Part shown: piece after piece, positions 30,313 through 41,661 of the stretch
How positions within the stretch are numbered: position 1 is the first letter of the stretch
Layout: every line of letters begins with the position of its first letter
From: Lysobacter daejeonensis GH1-9
GTDB lineage: Bacteria; Pseudomonadota; Gammaproteobacteria; Xanthomonadales; Xanthomonadaceae
DNA length: 64,000 nucleotides
Assembly (NCBI RefSeq): GCF_000768355.1
Contig: NZ_AVPU01000010.1
Span: 37,461 to 101,460, forward strand
Reading direction: 5' to 3'
Made by a program: the position numbers and the translations under genes
Notes under the pieces: generated by a model
The model's database searches: none
What the model was told of the DNA's origin: nothing
Seen by the model: only the letters and a program-made list of their open reading frames with translations

Positions 30313-30435
30313 TTTTAGGACGGTAATGAGGGTAATAAGTACGAGTACGAGGGCGGCGAGCATCAGGCCATCCGCGCCCGTCGCGCCGGTCGGCGCGATC
30401 GATAGGGTCTGCGGGTGGTTGCTGCGCTGCGTCAT
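30289..30435 (-). CDS. ilvL: ilv operon leader peptide
   Basis: A 48-residue ORF starting ATG at 30435 and ending TAG at 30289. Residues 24-40 read LMLAALVLVLITLITVL: seven Leu, three Val, two Ile and two Thr among seventeen. All three branched-chain amino acids are represented, as expected for the multivalent control of E. coli ilvL. The codons in this stretch include CTA, GTA, CTT, CTC and ATT, rare in a GC-rich genome. It is followed at once by the antiterminator/terminator pair and ilvD. There is no good Shine-Dalgarno; the start lies only 12 nt from a block shared with the thr leader, so a very short 5' UTR or leaderless start is possible. Confidence 0.85.
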   Translation of the reverse strand: MTQRSNHPQTLSIAPTGATGADGLMLAALVLVLITLITVLKGAGFGHV

Positions 30436-30447
30436 GGGACCGAGAAA

Positions 30448-30477
30448 ACCATGCCGTCCGAAATGGTGTCAACAGTT
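30448..30477 (-). promoter_or_regulatory. Upstream element of the ilv operon, shared with thr
   Basis: On the minus strand AACTGTTGACA (30477-30467) contains a perfect -35 hexamer TTGACA; GGCATGGT (30455-30448) follows after 11 nt. The same two blocks at the same spacing precede thrL. A -10 consensus is not visible at 17 nt, so the exact polymerase contact and start site are open. Confidence 0.6.
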
Positions 30478-30631
30478 GCTTTGGAAACTGGGCGCATTTG
30501 AGACCATCGTCTTATCCGACAACGCTCCGCGGCCAGGTGTGTGGCCGCTGGAGCCCATGAAATGCAGCGGAAAATACAGTTTCCGCGGCAACCGTCGCGG
30601 CCGGATGGTGGCGCGTATTCGTCGGGCGCCC

Positions 30632-31969
30632 TCAATCTGTGCGCATGCGGCGCAGCGCGCTGCACAACGCGGCATAGTCGTTAGGCAGCGGCTGACCTGA
30701 CGCAGGCCAGCCGAGGGTTTCCGCCAGCGCCGGAGGTGGCTCGACCGGGTGTCCCACCAGCGGCTCGACGATGGCCTCGAACTTGGCCGGGTGCGCAGTG
30801 GCCACCACTGCCCACGGGCGCGTATCGCCGGCCGCACGCAACTGCTCCAGCACATGCAGGCCCGTGGCAGTGTGCGGACACGGCACCACGCCGTGCCGCG
30901 CGGGGGCCGTACGGACCGTCTCGCGGATGGTCGCGTCGTCCATCGCCGTGGCCGCGAAGCGCGAGCGCAGGTCGGCATCGTCCGGATGCCAATGGCGCAG
31001 GCGCTCGAAGTTGCTCGGTGCGCCCACGTCCATCGCGTTCGCCAGCGTGGCCCGCGTTGGCTGCGGGGCGTAGGCCTCGCCGTGGAAGTAGCGTGCCAAC
31101 ACGTCGTTGGCATTGGTCGCCAGGTGGATGGCACCCACCGGCAGGCCGATCAGCCGTGCCACGTGCGCGGCCGCGGCATTGCCGAGATTACCGCTGGGGA
31201 TGATGAAGTTGAGCGGCCGGCCGTTCGCGGCAGAGAATCGGCATGCGGACTGCGCGTAATACGCCACCTGCGGCAGCAAGCGACCGAGGCTGATGCTGTT
31301 GGCCGAGCCCAGCGGCAGCTCGCGGCGGAACGCCTCGTCGGCCAATGCCTGCTTGGCCAGGCGTTGGCAGTCGTCGAAGGTGCCGGCCACGCGAAAGGCC
31401 TGCACGTTGTCGCCCCAGCATTGCAGGCCATGCGCCTGTCGCGGCGACACGCGCCCTTCCGGATACAGGATCGCCACCGAGAACCCCGGCCGGCGGTGGA
31501 AAGCGGAGGCCACGGCCGCGCCGGTGTCGCCGGAGGTGGCGACGACTATTGTCGTGGGCGGCGCATCTGGCGCGCGCAGGCGCGACAGCGCCTCGGCGAG
31601 GAAGCGTGCGGCGAAGTCCTTGAAGGCCGCCGTCGGGCCATGGAACAGCTCCAGCAGGTGATCACCGTCGCTGCGCAATGCGCGCAACGGGGCGGGCGGC
31701 GCGTATGCATGCGCGCAGATCGCACCAAGCGCGTCGCGCAGGCGCGACCCGCCGAAGAATGGCGCCAACACCTGCTCGCCCACGTCCGCCAGAGGCGCAC
31801 CCGCGAGCGCCTCGATGTCCCAGCGTGGGGCGGGCAGCATGGCGGGCACGTACAGGCCGCCATCGGGTGCGAGTCCGGCGACCAATGCGGTATCGATCGA
31901 TACCTCCGGTGCCTGGCCGCGCGTGCTGGCGAATGCCGGCGCGCCCTCGGGCGACATCACCGCGCTCAT
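30632..31969 (-). CDS. thrC: Threonine synthase
   Basis: 445 residues. The PLP lysine is in [22 protein letters not shown], with [16 protein letters not shown] and [16 protein letters not shown] supplying the phosphate pocket. The N-terminus ([30 protein letters not shown]) is the standard ThrC form of long fold type II enzymes. It converts O-phosphohomoserine to threonine. The ATG at 31969 overlaps the thrB stop by 4 bp; an internal ATG at 31957 is less likely. The 150-base gap to the ilv promoter holds two 7-bp hairpins (30529-30548 and 30567-30586) that may end the thr transcript. Confidence 0.96.
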   Translation of the reverse strand: MSAVMSPEGAPAFASTRGQAPEVSIDTALVAGLAPDGGLYVPAMLPAPRWDIEALAGAPLADVGEQVLAPFFGGSRLRDALGAICAHAYAPPAPLRALRSDGDHLLELFHGPTAAFKDFAARFLAEALSRLRAPDAPPTTIVVATSGDTGAAVASAFHRRPGFSVAILYPEGRVSPRQAHGLQCWGDNVQAFRVAGTFDDCQRLAKQALADEAFRRELPLGSANSISLGRLLPQVAYYAQSACRFSAANGRPLNFIIPSGNLGNAAAAHVARLIGLPVGAIHLATNANDVLARYFHGEAYAPQPTRATLANAMDVGAPSNFERLRHWHPDDADLRSRFAATAMDDATIRETVRTAPARHGVVPCPHTATGLHVLEQLRAAGDTRPWAVVATAHPAKFEAIVEPLVGHPVEPPPALAETLGWPASGQPLPNDYAALCSALRRMRTD

Positions 31970-32907
31970 GTCAGTACTTCCGCACGCGGGCCGCGCACCG
32001 GCGAGACGTAGCTGCGCGCGGCGAAGCCAGCCTCGGCAAAACCGGCGCGCATCGCCGGGGCCGCAGCCTCCGCGGCCGCCTTCGACGCGAACCACGCGAA
32101 CGTACTGGGCCCAGCGCCGGAAATGCTGGAACCCAATGCACCGTGGTCCAGCGCGGCCTGCTTCACCCGTGCGAAGCCGGGAATCAACGGCGCGCGGCGC
32201 GGCTCCACCAGCAGGTCCTTCAGTCCCTCGCCGATCATCGTGGCATCGCCGCGCTGCAAGCCGGTGAGGAACAGTGCCAGGCACGCACCATGCGCGACCA
32301 CCTGCGACAGCGGGTAGGGATCGGCCAGCACCGCGCGCGCCCGGCGCGTCTCCAGCACCTGGTCCGGATGCACCACCACCGCGTGCAACCAGTCCGGTGC
32401 CTCCAGCGCCACCATGCGCGTCGCCGTGGCCAGCACCACGCCGCCGAGCAGCATCGGCGCGACGTTGTCGCCATGCCGACTGCCGCTGGCGACCGCCTCG
32501 CCGTCCAGCGAGTACCCATACAGCACCTCGCGCGACAACGGCGCATCCAACAGCGCGTTGGCGGCGACCAGCGCGGCCACGCAAGAGGCCGCGGAGCCGC
32601 CAAGGCCGGAGCCGAGCGGGATGCCCTTGTCCAGTTCCAGCTCAAGGCCGAAAGGCAGGGCCAACGCGTCGCGCAACGCGATCAGCGCCTGCCCCGCGGT
32701 ATTGCGCGCCGCCTCCAGTGGAATGCCGTCCACGCCTTCCACCTCGCCGCGGATCGCGCGGATGCGCACGTCCGGCGCATCGATGCGGCGCACGGTGGCG
32801 ACATCGCGCGGCCCTTCGATGGAATGGCCCAGCAGATCGAAGCCGACCCCGATGTTGCCCACGCTTGCCGGCGCGAACGCGCGGGCTTGGGTGATGCCAG
32901 AACTCAT
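31966..32907 (-). CDS. thrB: Homoserine kinase (GHMP family)
   Basis: 313 residues. It begins [17 protein letters not shown], has the ATP loop [12 protein letters not shown] and the C-terminal [14 protein letters not shown] motif, all diagnostic of GHMP homoserine kinases. It phosphorylates homoserine for ThrC. ATGA overlaps at both ends tie it to thrA and thrC. Confidence 0.97.
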   Translation of the reverse strand: MSSGITQARAFAPASVGNIGVGFDLLGHSIEGPRDVATVRRIDAPDVRIRAIRGEVEGVDGIPLEAARNTAGQALIALRDALALPFGLELELDKGIPLGSGLGGSAASCVAALVAANALLDAPLSREVLYGYSLDGEAVASGSRHGDNVAPMLLGGVVLATATRMVALEAPDWLHAVVVHPDQVLETRRARAVLADPYPLSQVVAHGACLALFLTGLQRGDATMIGEGLKDLLVEPRRAPLIPGFARVKQAALDHGALGSSISGAGPSTFAWFASKAAAEAAAPAMRAGFAEAGFAARSYVSPVRGPRAEVLT

Positions 32908-35429
32908 GCGCGTGCTCCCAGCGTCTGCGCTATGGACAGGATGTCGCCGAATACGCCGGCGGCGGTAACGTCGCGTCCCGCGCCCGGCCCCTGCACCACC
33001 AACGGGTTGGCGGCATAGCGGCGGGTGCGGAACTGGATCAGGTTGTCGGTCAGCTGGCTGTGCAGGCTCGCGTGCGAGGCCTCCGGCGTGACCAGACGGA
33101 CACGCGCCTTGCCATCGCGGTCCAGTTGCGCAAGGTACCGCAGGCCAAGGCCTTGCTGTTGTGCGTGGGCGAAACGCGCCTGCATCGGCGCGTCCATCTC
33201 GCCCAGCCGGGCAAAGAACTCGTCGCGCGACACGCTACGCAGCGCCTCCGGCACCAGGCTCTCGACCTCCACGTCCTGCAGCGACAACGTGCGGCCGGCC
33301 TCGCGCGCGAGGATCACCAGTTTGCGCGCCACGTCGGTGCCCGACAGGTCGTCGCGCGGATCGGGCTCGGTGTAGCCCAACCGATGCGCCTCGCGCACCA
33401 ACTCGGAGAAGGGCTGCGACCCGTCGAAGCGGTTGAACAGCCACGCCAGCGTACCCGACAGCACGCCCTCCACCTCGGTCAGCTCGTCGCCGGTGTCGAT
33501 CAGGGAACGCAGCGTCTGGATCACCGGCAGGCCCGCGCCCACCGTCGCCTCGTAGCGGAACTGGCCACCGCTGCGGGCGGCCGCACGGATGGCCTGGTAG
33601 CGCGCCAGCGGCCCGCTGCCAGCCTGCTTGTTGGGCGTGACCACGTGGATGCCGGCGGCCAGCCATTCGGGATAGCGTTCGGCGATGGCGTTGCTGCCGC
33701 TGCAGTCCACGATCATCGCGTGCGGCAGGTGGTCGGCGCGCACATGCGCGACGAAGCGATCGAGGTCCAGTGCCTCGCCATCGGCCAGCGCGTCGGCGGC
33801 GGTGGCGGGGTCGAGTTGCCGCGCGGCCAGCAGCATGCGCTTGCTGTCGGCCACCGCACGCAGGCGCAGGTCGAGCTGGCGCTCGGGGCGCTGCTCGCAG
33901 GCAAACCGCGGCAACGCATCGGCGAACTGCTCCAGCAGTGCGCGGCCGACGTTGCCCGGCCCGATCAGCCCCACCGACAGCGTGGCCGGCGACAACCAGA
34001 ACGCGGCGTGCACCGCCCGTAGCCCGCGTTGCGCATCCGCCCGCGCGATGGCCACCGAGATGTTGCGCTCGCTCGCCCCCTGCGCAATCGCGCGGATGTT
34101 GACGCGTGCCTGCGCCAGCCCCGCCAGCAGCCGTGCCGCCACGCCAGGTGTGCCCACCATGCCGTCGCCCACCGCGGCCAGCACCGCGATTTCGGGCGTG
34201 ACGCGAACGCCCTCCACCAGCCCATCGGCCCTGGCGTCGGCGAAAGCGGCTTCGACCGCGGCACGCCCCGCGCCGGCCTGCGCCGCGCGCACCACGCAGC
34301 AGATCGAATGCTCGGACGAACCCTGCGAGATCATCGTCACGGACACACCTGCGCGGTGCAGCGCGGAGAACATGCGCTCCGCGGTGCCCGGCACGCCGAT
34401 CAGGCCCGCGCCGCTCAGTTCCAGCACGGCCAGGTCGTCGACCAGGGTCAGGCCCTTGACCGGCGATGCGGCCGCCTGCGATTCGGCGGTGATCAGCGTG
34501 CCCGGCGCGGCGGGGTTGAGCGTGTTGCGGATGCGCAGCGGCAGGCCGCGCTGCATCGCCGGGGCCATGGTCTGCGGGTGTAGCACCTTGGCGCCGAAAT
34601 ACGCCAACTCGCAGGCTTCGGCGTACGACATCGAGGACAGGCACACCGCATCCGGCACCATCCGCGGATCGGCGGACAGCACGCCATCCACGTCGGTCCA
34701 GATGGTCAGTTCGCGGGCATCGAACAGCGCCGCGAAGATCGCGCCGGAGTAGTCGCTGCCGTTGCGTCCGAGTGTGGTGACACGGCCCTCGGCATCGCGC
34801 GCGACGTAGCCAGTGACCACCACGCGTGGCTGCGGATGTGCCTGCCGCCAGACCGCCAGGCGTTCTCGCGACTCCGCCCAGTCGACGCCGGCCCCGAGTT
34901 CACCGGGGTGCACGACGAGAACCTCGCGCGCGTCCAGGCAGGCCCAGCCTTGCGCCTCGCCACCGAGCGCGGTGTGCAGCAAGTGAGACGACCAGACCTC
35001 GCCGAGACCGGCAATGGTCGCGGCCTCTTCCGGTAGCAGGCGCCGGGCGTCGGCCGCTGCGTCGAGTTGGCGGCGCAGCGCGCCGAACGCATCCTCAAGC
35101 CAGGTCGCCGTGCCGGACGTGTCGGCCGGATCCAGTTCACGCGCTGCGGCGAGGTGGCGATCGGCCAGCGCGGCCCACGCATCCCGCCAGTCGTGGCCAC
35201 CCGCAGCCGCGTGCGCCTGCCCGATCAGGCTGTCCGTGGTGCCGCGCATCGCCGATACGACCGCTATTTGCGCGGGGACGCCGTCCTCAGCCAGCAGGCG
35301 GGCGACATGGCGGTAATGCGCGGCGCTGGCCAGGCTGCTGCCGCCAAACTTGTGCGCGTGGCACACGGCTGCCGCCTGGACGGCCGCGGCGGCATCCTCG
35401 GCGTGGGGGGACGATTCGTTGAGGGACAT
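32904..35429 (-). CDS. thrA: Bifunctional aspartate kinase / homoserine dehydrogenase I
   Basis: 841 residues. The N-terminal kinase carries [26 protein letters not shown] and two ACT-like regulatory segments ([17 protein letters not shown] stretch at about 360-460). The homoserine dehydrogenase half begins near residue 485 with [17 protein letters not shown] and includes VTPNKQAG and [18 protein letters not shown]. It catalyses steps 1 and 3 of threonine synthesis and should be inhibited by threonine through the ACT domains. The ATG at 35429 has AGGAG 7 nt upstream. It lies about 30 bp after the leader hairpins. Confidence 0.97.
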   Translation of the reverse strand: MSLNESSPHAEDAAAAVQAAAVCHAHKFGGSSLASAAHYRHVARLLAEDGVPAQIAVVSAMRGTTDSLIGQAHAAAGGHDWRDAWAALADRHLAAARELDPADTSGTATWLEDAFGALRRQLDAAADARRLLPEEAATIAGLGEVWSSHLLHTALGGEAQGWACLDAREVLVVHPGELGAGVDWAESRERLAVWRQAHPQPRVVVTGYVARDAEGRVTTLGRNGSDYSGAIFAALFDARELTIWTDVDGVLSADPRMVPDAVCLSSMSYAEACELAYFGAKVLHPQTMAPAMQRGLPLRIRNTLNPAAPGTLITAESQAAASPVKGLTLVDDLAVLELSGAGLIGVPGTAERMFSALHRAGVSVTMISQGSSEHSICCVVRAAQAGAGRAAVEAAFADARADGLVEGVRVTPEIAVLAAVGDGMVGTPGVAARLLAGLAQARVNIRAIAQGASERNISVAIARADAQRGLRAVHAAFWLSPATLSVGLIGPGNVGRALLEQFADALPRFACEQRPERQLDLRLRAVADSKRMLLAARQLDPATAADALADGEALDLDRFVAHVRADHLPHAMIVDCSGSNAIAERYPEWLAAGIHVVTPNKQAGSGPLARYQAIRAAARSGGQFRYEATVGAGLPVIQTLRSLIDTGDELTEVEGVLSGTLAWLFNRFDGSQPFSELVREAHRLGYTEPDPRDDLSGTDVARKLVILAREAGRTLSLQDVEVESLVPEALRSVSRDEFFARLGEMDAPMQARFAHAQQQGLGLRYLAQLDRDGKARVRLVTPEASHASLHSQLTDNLIQFRTRRYAANPLVVQGPGAGRDVTAAGVFGDILSIAQTLGARA

Positions 35430-35459
35430 GCGAAGGCTCCTGTTGAGCCCCGCCCCGGT

Positions 35460-35493
35460 CAGGTGCGTACTCCGCACCTGGTTCGGTGCGGAG
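35460..35493 (-). promoter_or_regulatory. thr leader RNA: two mutually exclusive hairpins
   Basis: On the minus strand hairpin A pairs CTCCGCACC (35493-35485) with GGTGCGGAG (35478-35470). Hairpin B pairs CAGGTGCG (35480-35473) with CGCACCTG (35467-35460). They share the middle arm, so only one can form. A starts 16 nt after the thrL stop; a ribosome at that stop would cover its first arm and favour B. B would then be the terminator-like form. It lacks a T-run (ACCGGGGC follows), so termination may need Rho, or control may act otherwise. Confidence 0.65.
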
Positions 35494-35508
35494 CGGCGTG
35501 GTTCTGAT

Positions 35509-35649
35509 TCAGCTGGACACGCCCGTCCGCACCATGGGAATGGTGGTACCGGTGGTGGTAATGGTGGTCGTCGACGCCGACACGCCCAGGTCCGCGGGGC
35601 CCTGGAGGCCGCGGAGGAGTAGCGTGGCGATGTTGCTGCGATGCGTCAT
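35509..35649 (-). CDS. thrL: thr operon leader peptide
   Basis: A 46-residue ORF with ATG at 35649 and TGA at 35511-35509. Residues 27-37 read TTTITTTGTTI, eight Thr and two Ile in eleven, closely like the Thr/Ile run of E. coli thrL, which senses charged tRNA-Thr and tRNA-Ile. Two alternative hairpins and thrA follow directly. The first six residues (MTHRSN) nearly match those of ilvL (MTQRSN), and the upstream DNA is shared too. There is no Shine-Dalgarno in front, as for ilvL. Confidence 0.88.
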   Translation of the reverse strand: MTHRSNIATLLLRGLQGPADLGVSASTTTITTTGTTIPMVRTGVSS

Positions 35650-35660
35650 GAGGGCAGGGG

Positions 35661-35690
35661 ACCATGCCGCTTCTGGCAGTGTCAACAGTT
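35661..35690 (-). promoter_or_regulatory. Upstream element of the thr operon, shared with ilv
   Basis: On the minus strand AACTGTTGACA (35690-35680) with a perfect TTGACA, then GGCATGGT (35668-35661) after 11 nt, and the thrL ATG 11 nt further. This repeats the arrangement before ilvL. It is a likely promoter. The rest of the 35691-35857 gap toward the thi riboswitch is GC-rich; a 6-bp hairpin at 35729-35744 is the only other structure I see. Confidence 0.6.
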
Positions 35691-35857
35691 ACTTGAGCAA
35701 CGGCGCCAGCGCTCTCCGAGGGCCAGATCCCGCCGAGCGGCGGGTTGCGGCCCCGGGCGGGCATGAGCAGTTCCTGCCGGCGTTCCGGAGGGCCCCCTGC
35801 CGACCGCCTTGGGCCCCGGACTGGCCCCCGCCGCCCACCCATGGTCAAATGCACCCC

Positions 35858-37915
<2,058 letters not shown>

Positions 37916-38186
37916 GTCTTGTCCGCCGGCCGTGCCCCGTGCGCGGCCGGTGATGCGTTTGGCGGGGTGATTGCCGCGCCGGCGGTATGGGTGGTGATGC
38001 GCAGCCCGGCGACGAAATGGATGGCATGGCTGATCGCCGTGCCCGCTGCACCGCTGACGGTGGTGGCGGTGCTGATGCCCGGTGGTCACGGCGCGACGTT
38101 GAGCCGTAACCTGAACGCGAGGCAACGCGCAGCGTCGTTTGGCACATGACGCAGTTCAGCTTCATCCGGAGAATTGGAACGTTTAT

Positions 38187-40556
38187 ATGTCCCAACCTCC
38201 CGGCCACCCCTTGAGCCTCTCTGACGGTATTCGCATCGGCGAATGCACCGTAGACGTGCCGCTGCGCGAGATCAACGCACCAGGTGCGCGACGATCCGTG
38301 CGCGTCACGCCCAAGGCGATGGCCGTGCTGCTGGTGCTGGTCGAGAACGCCGGCCGCGTGGTGCCTCGCGAGGCGCTTATCGCCCGGGTATGGCCGGACA
38401 CCCTGCCCACCGACGACGTGCTGACCCAGGCCATCACGCAGTTACGCAAGGGGTTTGGCGAAAAGCGCGGCAGCACGCGTTACATCGAGACCATTGCCAA
38501 GTCCGGTTATCGGTTGTTGGCGAAGGTCGACGGGGCTTGGTCCGGCGCGACGCCAATTGCTGAAGCGTCTGGTGGTGAGGCATCGGCGGGATTGAAGCTG
38601 GACGAGGACGACGGGCACGAATCGACTCCATCGTCCGACGTGATCTCGATGGACCGCCCGGTGGCCATCGCCACCGCAACCGCGCAAACCCCTCCTGCCC
38701 GGTCACCACGCTTGCGCTGGCATGTACCGTGGCGCTCACCGCTGCCCTGGCTGGCCGCGATCATCCTGCTGCTGATTGGGGGGCTGACGGGCATCTGGTG
38801 GCTGCGCAGTGATCCCGTTGACCGCCATGAAGCGGCTGCGAGCTACGGTGCGCTTCCTGCGACGCCGGAACGGTCGTTGCTGTTGATCACCTCATCGCCG
38901 GGATACGAGTTGTCCCCCTCGCTGTCGCCGGATGGCGCGATGGTGGCCTACACCGCGACCCTGCCCAACCGGCTCGGCACGGTGGTGATGGTGCAGACCA
39001 CCGCACAGGCCGTGCCCAAGCCCCTGAGCCTGCCGCCCTCCGGTGTTTCGGACCGGTTGCCGGCCTGGTCGCCCGATGGCCGTTCCATTGCGTTCTCGCG
39101 GCGCGACGGCGGCAATAATTGCCAGATCCTGATTGCCGCCGCGAACGGCGGCAGCGAGCGCCGCGTCGGGGCCTGCAACGGACTGGACGACCTGGGGTTC
39201 GACTGGACGCCGGACGGCCGGGGGCTGGTGTTCGGCAGCATGACGGAAAAAGGCCGCACCACCGGAATCCGCATCCTTGACCTCGCGACAGGGCATTGGC
39301 GCGCGCTCGAGTACGGATTCGACGGCCGCGACCTCGACACCGAACCGCGCTATTCCCCCGATGGCGAATGGATTGCCTTCGTGCGCAACCCACAGTTCGG
39401 AGACGTCTGGCGGGTGCCCGCCGGTGGGGGGCGCGCCGAGCGCCTGACGTTCCAGAGTGGGGAAATGCGCGGCTGGGATTGGCTGCCCGATGGCAGCGGA
39501 CTGGTCTTTGGGCGGCGCATCAACGCCGAGACGCGCACCTATCGGCTGGACATCGCGTCTGGGCAGCTTCGAGACCTCGGCCTTGAGGACGCCCAATCAC
39601 CGGACGTGGCCGCCAGCACCCCGGTCATGGCCTTTGTCCGCAGGCGCCCGGGTTTCGAGATCTATCGCGTCGACCCCACCAAGGCCGAAGGCCCGGAGGG
39701 TTTGGCCGGCAAGGCCCTTTTTGCCTCCACGGGCCGCGACACCCATCCCGCGATCGCGCCTGACGGGCATCAGCTGGTTTTCGCCTCCGACCGCTCGGGT
39801 CATTTCCACCTGTGGTGGGGCGATGTCGAGCACCCCGACAGCCTGCGGTTGATCGATGGGTTCCATCCCGAAGCACAGCGGATGCCCGAATGGTCACCGG
39901 ACAGCCAGCACCTGCTTGCGGTGGGGACTGACCATGCCGGGAGGCGCGGGCTGTTTGAAGTAGCGGCCGCCAGTGGGCAGGTAAGCCTGCTGCCTGTGGC
40001 GTTGCCGGACCCTAACCAGGGGCTCTATCTGCCCGATCCAGGGCGACTTCTGGTGGGTGCCAGCGGCGAAGACGGCCGGATCGGGTTGTATCTGTTCGAC
40101 CGGACCCGCACGCCTTGGCGTCAGCTTGCCTACTTGCCCGACGTGGCGCAGGCCAAGGTCGATTCCGCGCGGGGACGGGTGCTGTTTACCCGGTTCTCCG
40201 GTGACGGCTTGTGGTCGGCGGACCTGGCGCTGGCGCCGGGCTCCGTCCGCAAGGTGGTGGAGGGGGTGCCGCGTCGCTGGCTGTACCGCAACTGGAGTGT
40301 CGCCGCGGACGGCGCCATCGAATACCTCGATCAGGCGGTTGACTGCCGGAGCCGCCTGCGGCGGCTGGGGGAAAGCGCCACGGCCTTGTCGGAGTATTGC
40401 CTGCACTCAAGCCTCCCGTCATCGGTGGCCGGCTTCAGCGCCGACCCGCGCAGGAACGTGGTCTACGTCGCTTTGGCGGCATACGACGGCACGGACATCG
40501 CGCTGCAGCGATTGGATAGTTCACCAGTGCCCAATCAGCGCGTAGAAGGCAATTGA
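38187..40556 (+). CDS. Winged-helix DNA-binding protein with TolB/PD40 beta-propeller
   Basis: 789 residues. An OmpR/CadC-type winged helix lies at about 15-115 (RVTPKAMAVLLVLVENAGRVVPREALIARVWP... YIETIAKSGYRLL). A linker and one membrane helix (about 187-206, WLAAIILLLIGGLTGIWWL) follow. The periplasmic part has repeated PD40/WD40-like strands such as SPSLSPDGAMVAYTA, PAWSPDGRSIAFSR, PRYSPDGEWIAFVR and MPEWSPDSQHLLAV, giving a TolB-like propeller. This is a one-component, membrane-bound sensor-regulator architecture common in Xanthomonads. Its ligand and targets are unknown. The downstream AraC and TonB-receptor genes are candidate targets. Confidence 0.88.
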   Translation: MSQPPGHPLSLSDGIRIGECTVDVPLREINAPGARRSVRVTPKAMAVLLVLVENAGRVVPREALIARVWPDTLPTDDVLTQAITQLRKGFGEKRGSTRYIETIAKSGYRLLAKVDGAWSGATPIAEASGGEASAGLKLDEDDGHESTPSSDVISMDRPVAIATATAQTPPARSPRLRWHVPWRSPLPWLAAIILLLIGGLTGIWWLRSDPVDRHEAAASYGALPATPERSLLLITSSPGYELSPSLSPDGAMVAYTATLPNRLGTVVMVQTTAQAVPKPLSLPPSGVSDRLPAWSPDGRSIAFSRRDGGNNCQILIAAANGGSERRVGACNGLDDLGFDWTPDGRGLVFGSMTEKGRTTGIRILDLATGHWRALEYGFDGRDLDTEPRYSPDGEWIAFVRNPQFGDVWRVPAGGGRAERLTFQSGEMRGWDWLPDGSGLVFGRRINAETRTYRLDIASGQLRDLGLEDAQSPDVAASTPVMAFVRRRPGFEIYRVDPTKAEGPEGLAGKALFASTGRDTHPAIAPDGHQLVFASDRSGHFHLWWGDVEHPDSLRLIDGFHPEAQRMPEWSPDSQHLLAVGTDHAGRRGLFEVAAASGQVSLLPVALPDPNQGLYLPDPGRLLVGASGEDGRIGLYLFDRTRTPWRQLAYLPDVAQAKVDSARGRVLFTRFSGDGLWSADLALAPGSVRKVVEGVPRRWLYRNWSVAADGAIEYLDQAVDCRSRLRRLGESATALSEYCLHSSLPSSVAGFSADPRRNVVYVALAAYDGTDIALQRLDSSPVPNQRVEGN

Positions 40557-40702
40557 TTGATTTTGAAGATGTTTATAGTTTCGTAAGTTCTTCGTGAAGG
40601 CCTTCGGCCAAATTTCGCACATTCCTACGCCTGATTTCCTGCATCCGCTTCCGGGATCAGGCAAATCCATCGACCAGTCTTGGCAAATGGTGGGGTGGTG
40701 GA

Positions 40703-41611
40703 ATGGAGCACGTGCAGTGGGCGGACCGGGGACAGCAGGTCCAGCTCGGGCGTTCGGACAGCGAGGCGCCCGCGCTCTTTGCCGGAGCGTCGCGGTTGGG
40801 CTGCGCGCAGCTGACAAGCCCCAGCTTCTCGATCTGGGTACAGATCCGCGGCAGCGCCTGGGTCGAGGCGAAGGAAGGCAAGTTCCGCCTCCGTCGCGGT
40901 GACTGGGTGGCGCTGGACCGGGAGTCCCGGCCCACGGTGCAGACGGATCGGGATGGCCTCTGCGTGGGCCTGACCCTCGGTGCGGACGTATTGAAGGCCC
41001 TGGGCCAGTTCGCCGACCTTGGTCTGTATGCCGGCCGCGGCCAGCTCGATCTGCGCGAGTCCCGCGTCCTGCTGCACCTGTGGCACCAGGCCACCCGCCG
41101 GGCCGAAGCCGGGGAGGGCGTGGCGATCCAGGTGCTGCGCCCCGTCCTGCTGCACCTTGCTGCCCTGCAGCGGGACATCACGGCGCGCGTCGCGCACTGC
41201 CCGGGGCGTTCGCGCAGCCGCAAGCGCCAGGTGTTCAGCCGCCTGCAGCGGGCGCGCCTCTTCATGGAAGGCAACGCGGACCGGGTGGTCCGCATCGGCG
41301 AGCTGGCCGAGCTGACCAGTTTTTCCAGCTGGTACTTCTCCAAGACGTTCCAGGCGGTCTACGGCGAAAGCCCGCAGGCCGCCGCCGCGCGCATGCGCCT
41401 GGAGCGCGCCGCGGACCTGCTGGAAACCACCACGATGATGATCGGCGAGATCGCTGCCGCGAGTGGCTTTGACAACTGCTGCAGCTTCGCCCGCGCGTTC
41501 CGCGCCCGCTATGGAATGTCCGCCAGCGGGTATCGCACTGCGGCCTCCTCGACAGGATCGGCAAAGTCTCCCGGCGCTGCGGGCAAAGCGGCATTGCGCA
41601 CCGGCACGTAA
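40703..41611 (+). CDS. AraC family transcriptional regulator
   Basis: 302 residues. The N-terminal half is a cupin-like sensing domain with no motif I recognise. The C-terminal double helix-turn-helix has VVRIGELAELTSFSSWYFSKTFQAVYGESPQAAAARMRLERAADLL and IGEIAAASGFDNCCSFARAFRARYGMSASGYR, standard for AraC/XylS. It ends 50 bp before the TonB-dependent receptor and most likely regulates it. The 146-base gap upstream is locally AT-rich, which fits a promoter region. Confidence 0.9.
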   Translation: MEHVQWADRGQQVQLGRSDSEAPALFAGASRLGCAQLTSPSFSIWVQIRGSAWVEAKEGKFRLRRGDWVALDRESRPTVQTDRDGLCVGLTLGADVLKALGQFADLGLYAGRGQLDLRESRVLLHLWHQATRRAEAGEGVAIQVLRPVLLHLAALQRDITARVAHCPGRSRSRKRQVFSRLQRARLFMEGNADRVVRIGELAELTSFSSWYFSKTFQAVYGESPQAAAARMRLERAADLLETTTMMIGEIAAASGFDNCCSFARAFRARYGMSASGYRTAASSTGSAKSPGAAGKAALRTGT

Positions 41612-41661
41612 TTTTGCAGAGCGCCTTAACGCGCCCGTAACGATCATTTGGAGAGAGATAC

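Noticed and set aside
30441..30452. A six-codon minigene (ATG at 30452) that ends in an ATGA overlap with ilvL.
   Set aside because: The matching position before thrL does not stop in the same way, so the arrangement is not conserved between the two leaders.
30448..30455. GGCATGGT as a standard -10 box for the ilv and thr promoters.
   Set aside because: Its core lies only 13 nt from TTGACA instead of about 17, and it fits TATAAT poorly. I keep it as a conserved element of unknown contact rather than a -10 call.
37919..38149. A 76-codon open frame between thiC and the winged-helix gene, with a hydrophobic stretch.
   Set aside because: Non-ATG start 3 bp after thiC, no ribosome site, no recognised family, and it ends near the next gene. 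It is more likely chance coding potential in GC-rich DNA.
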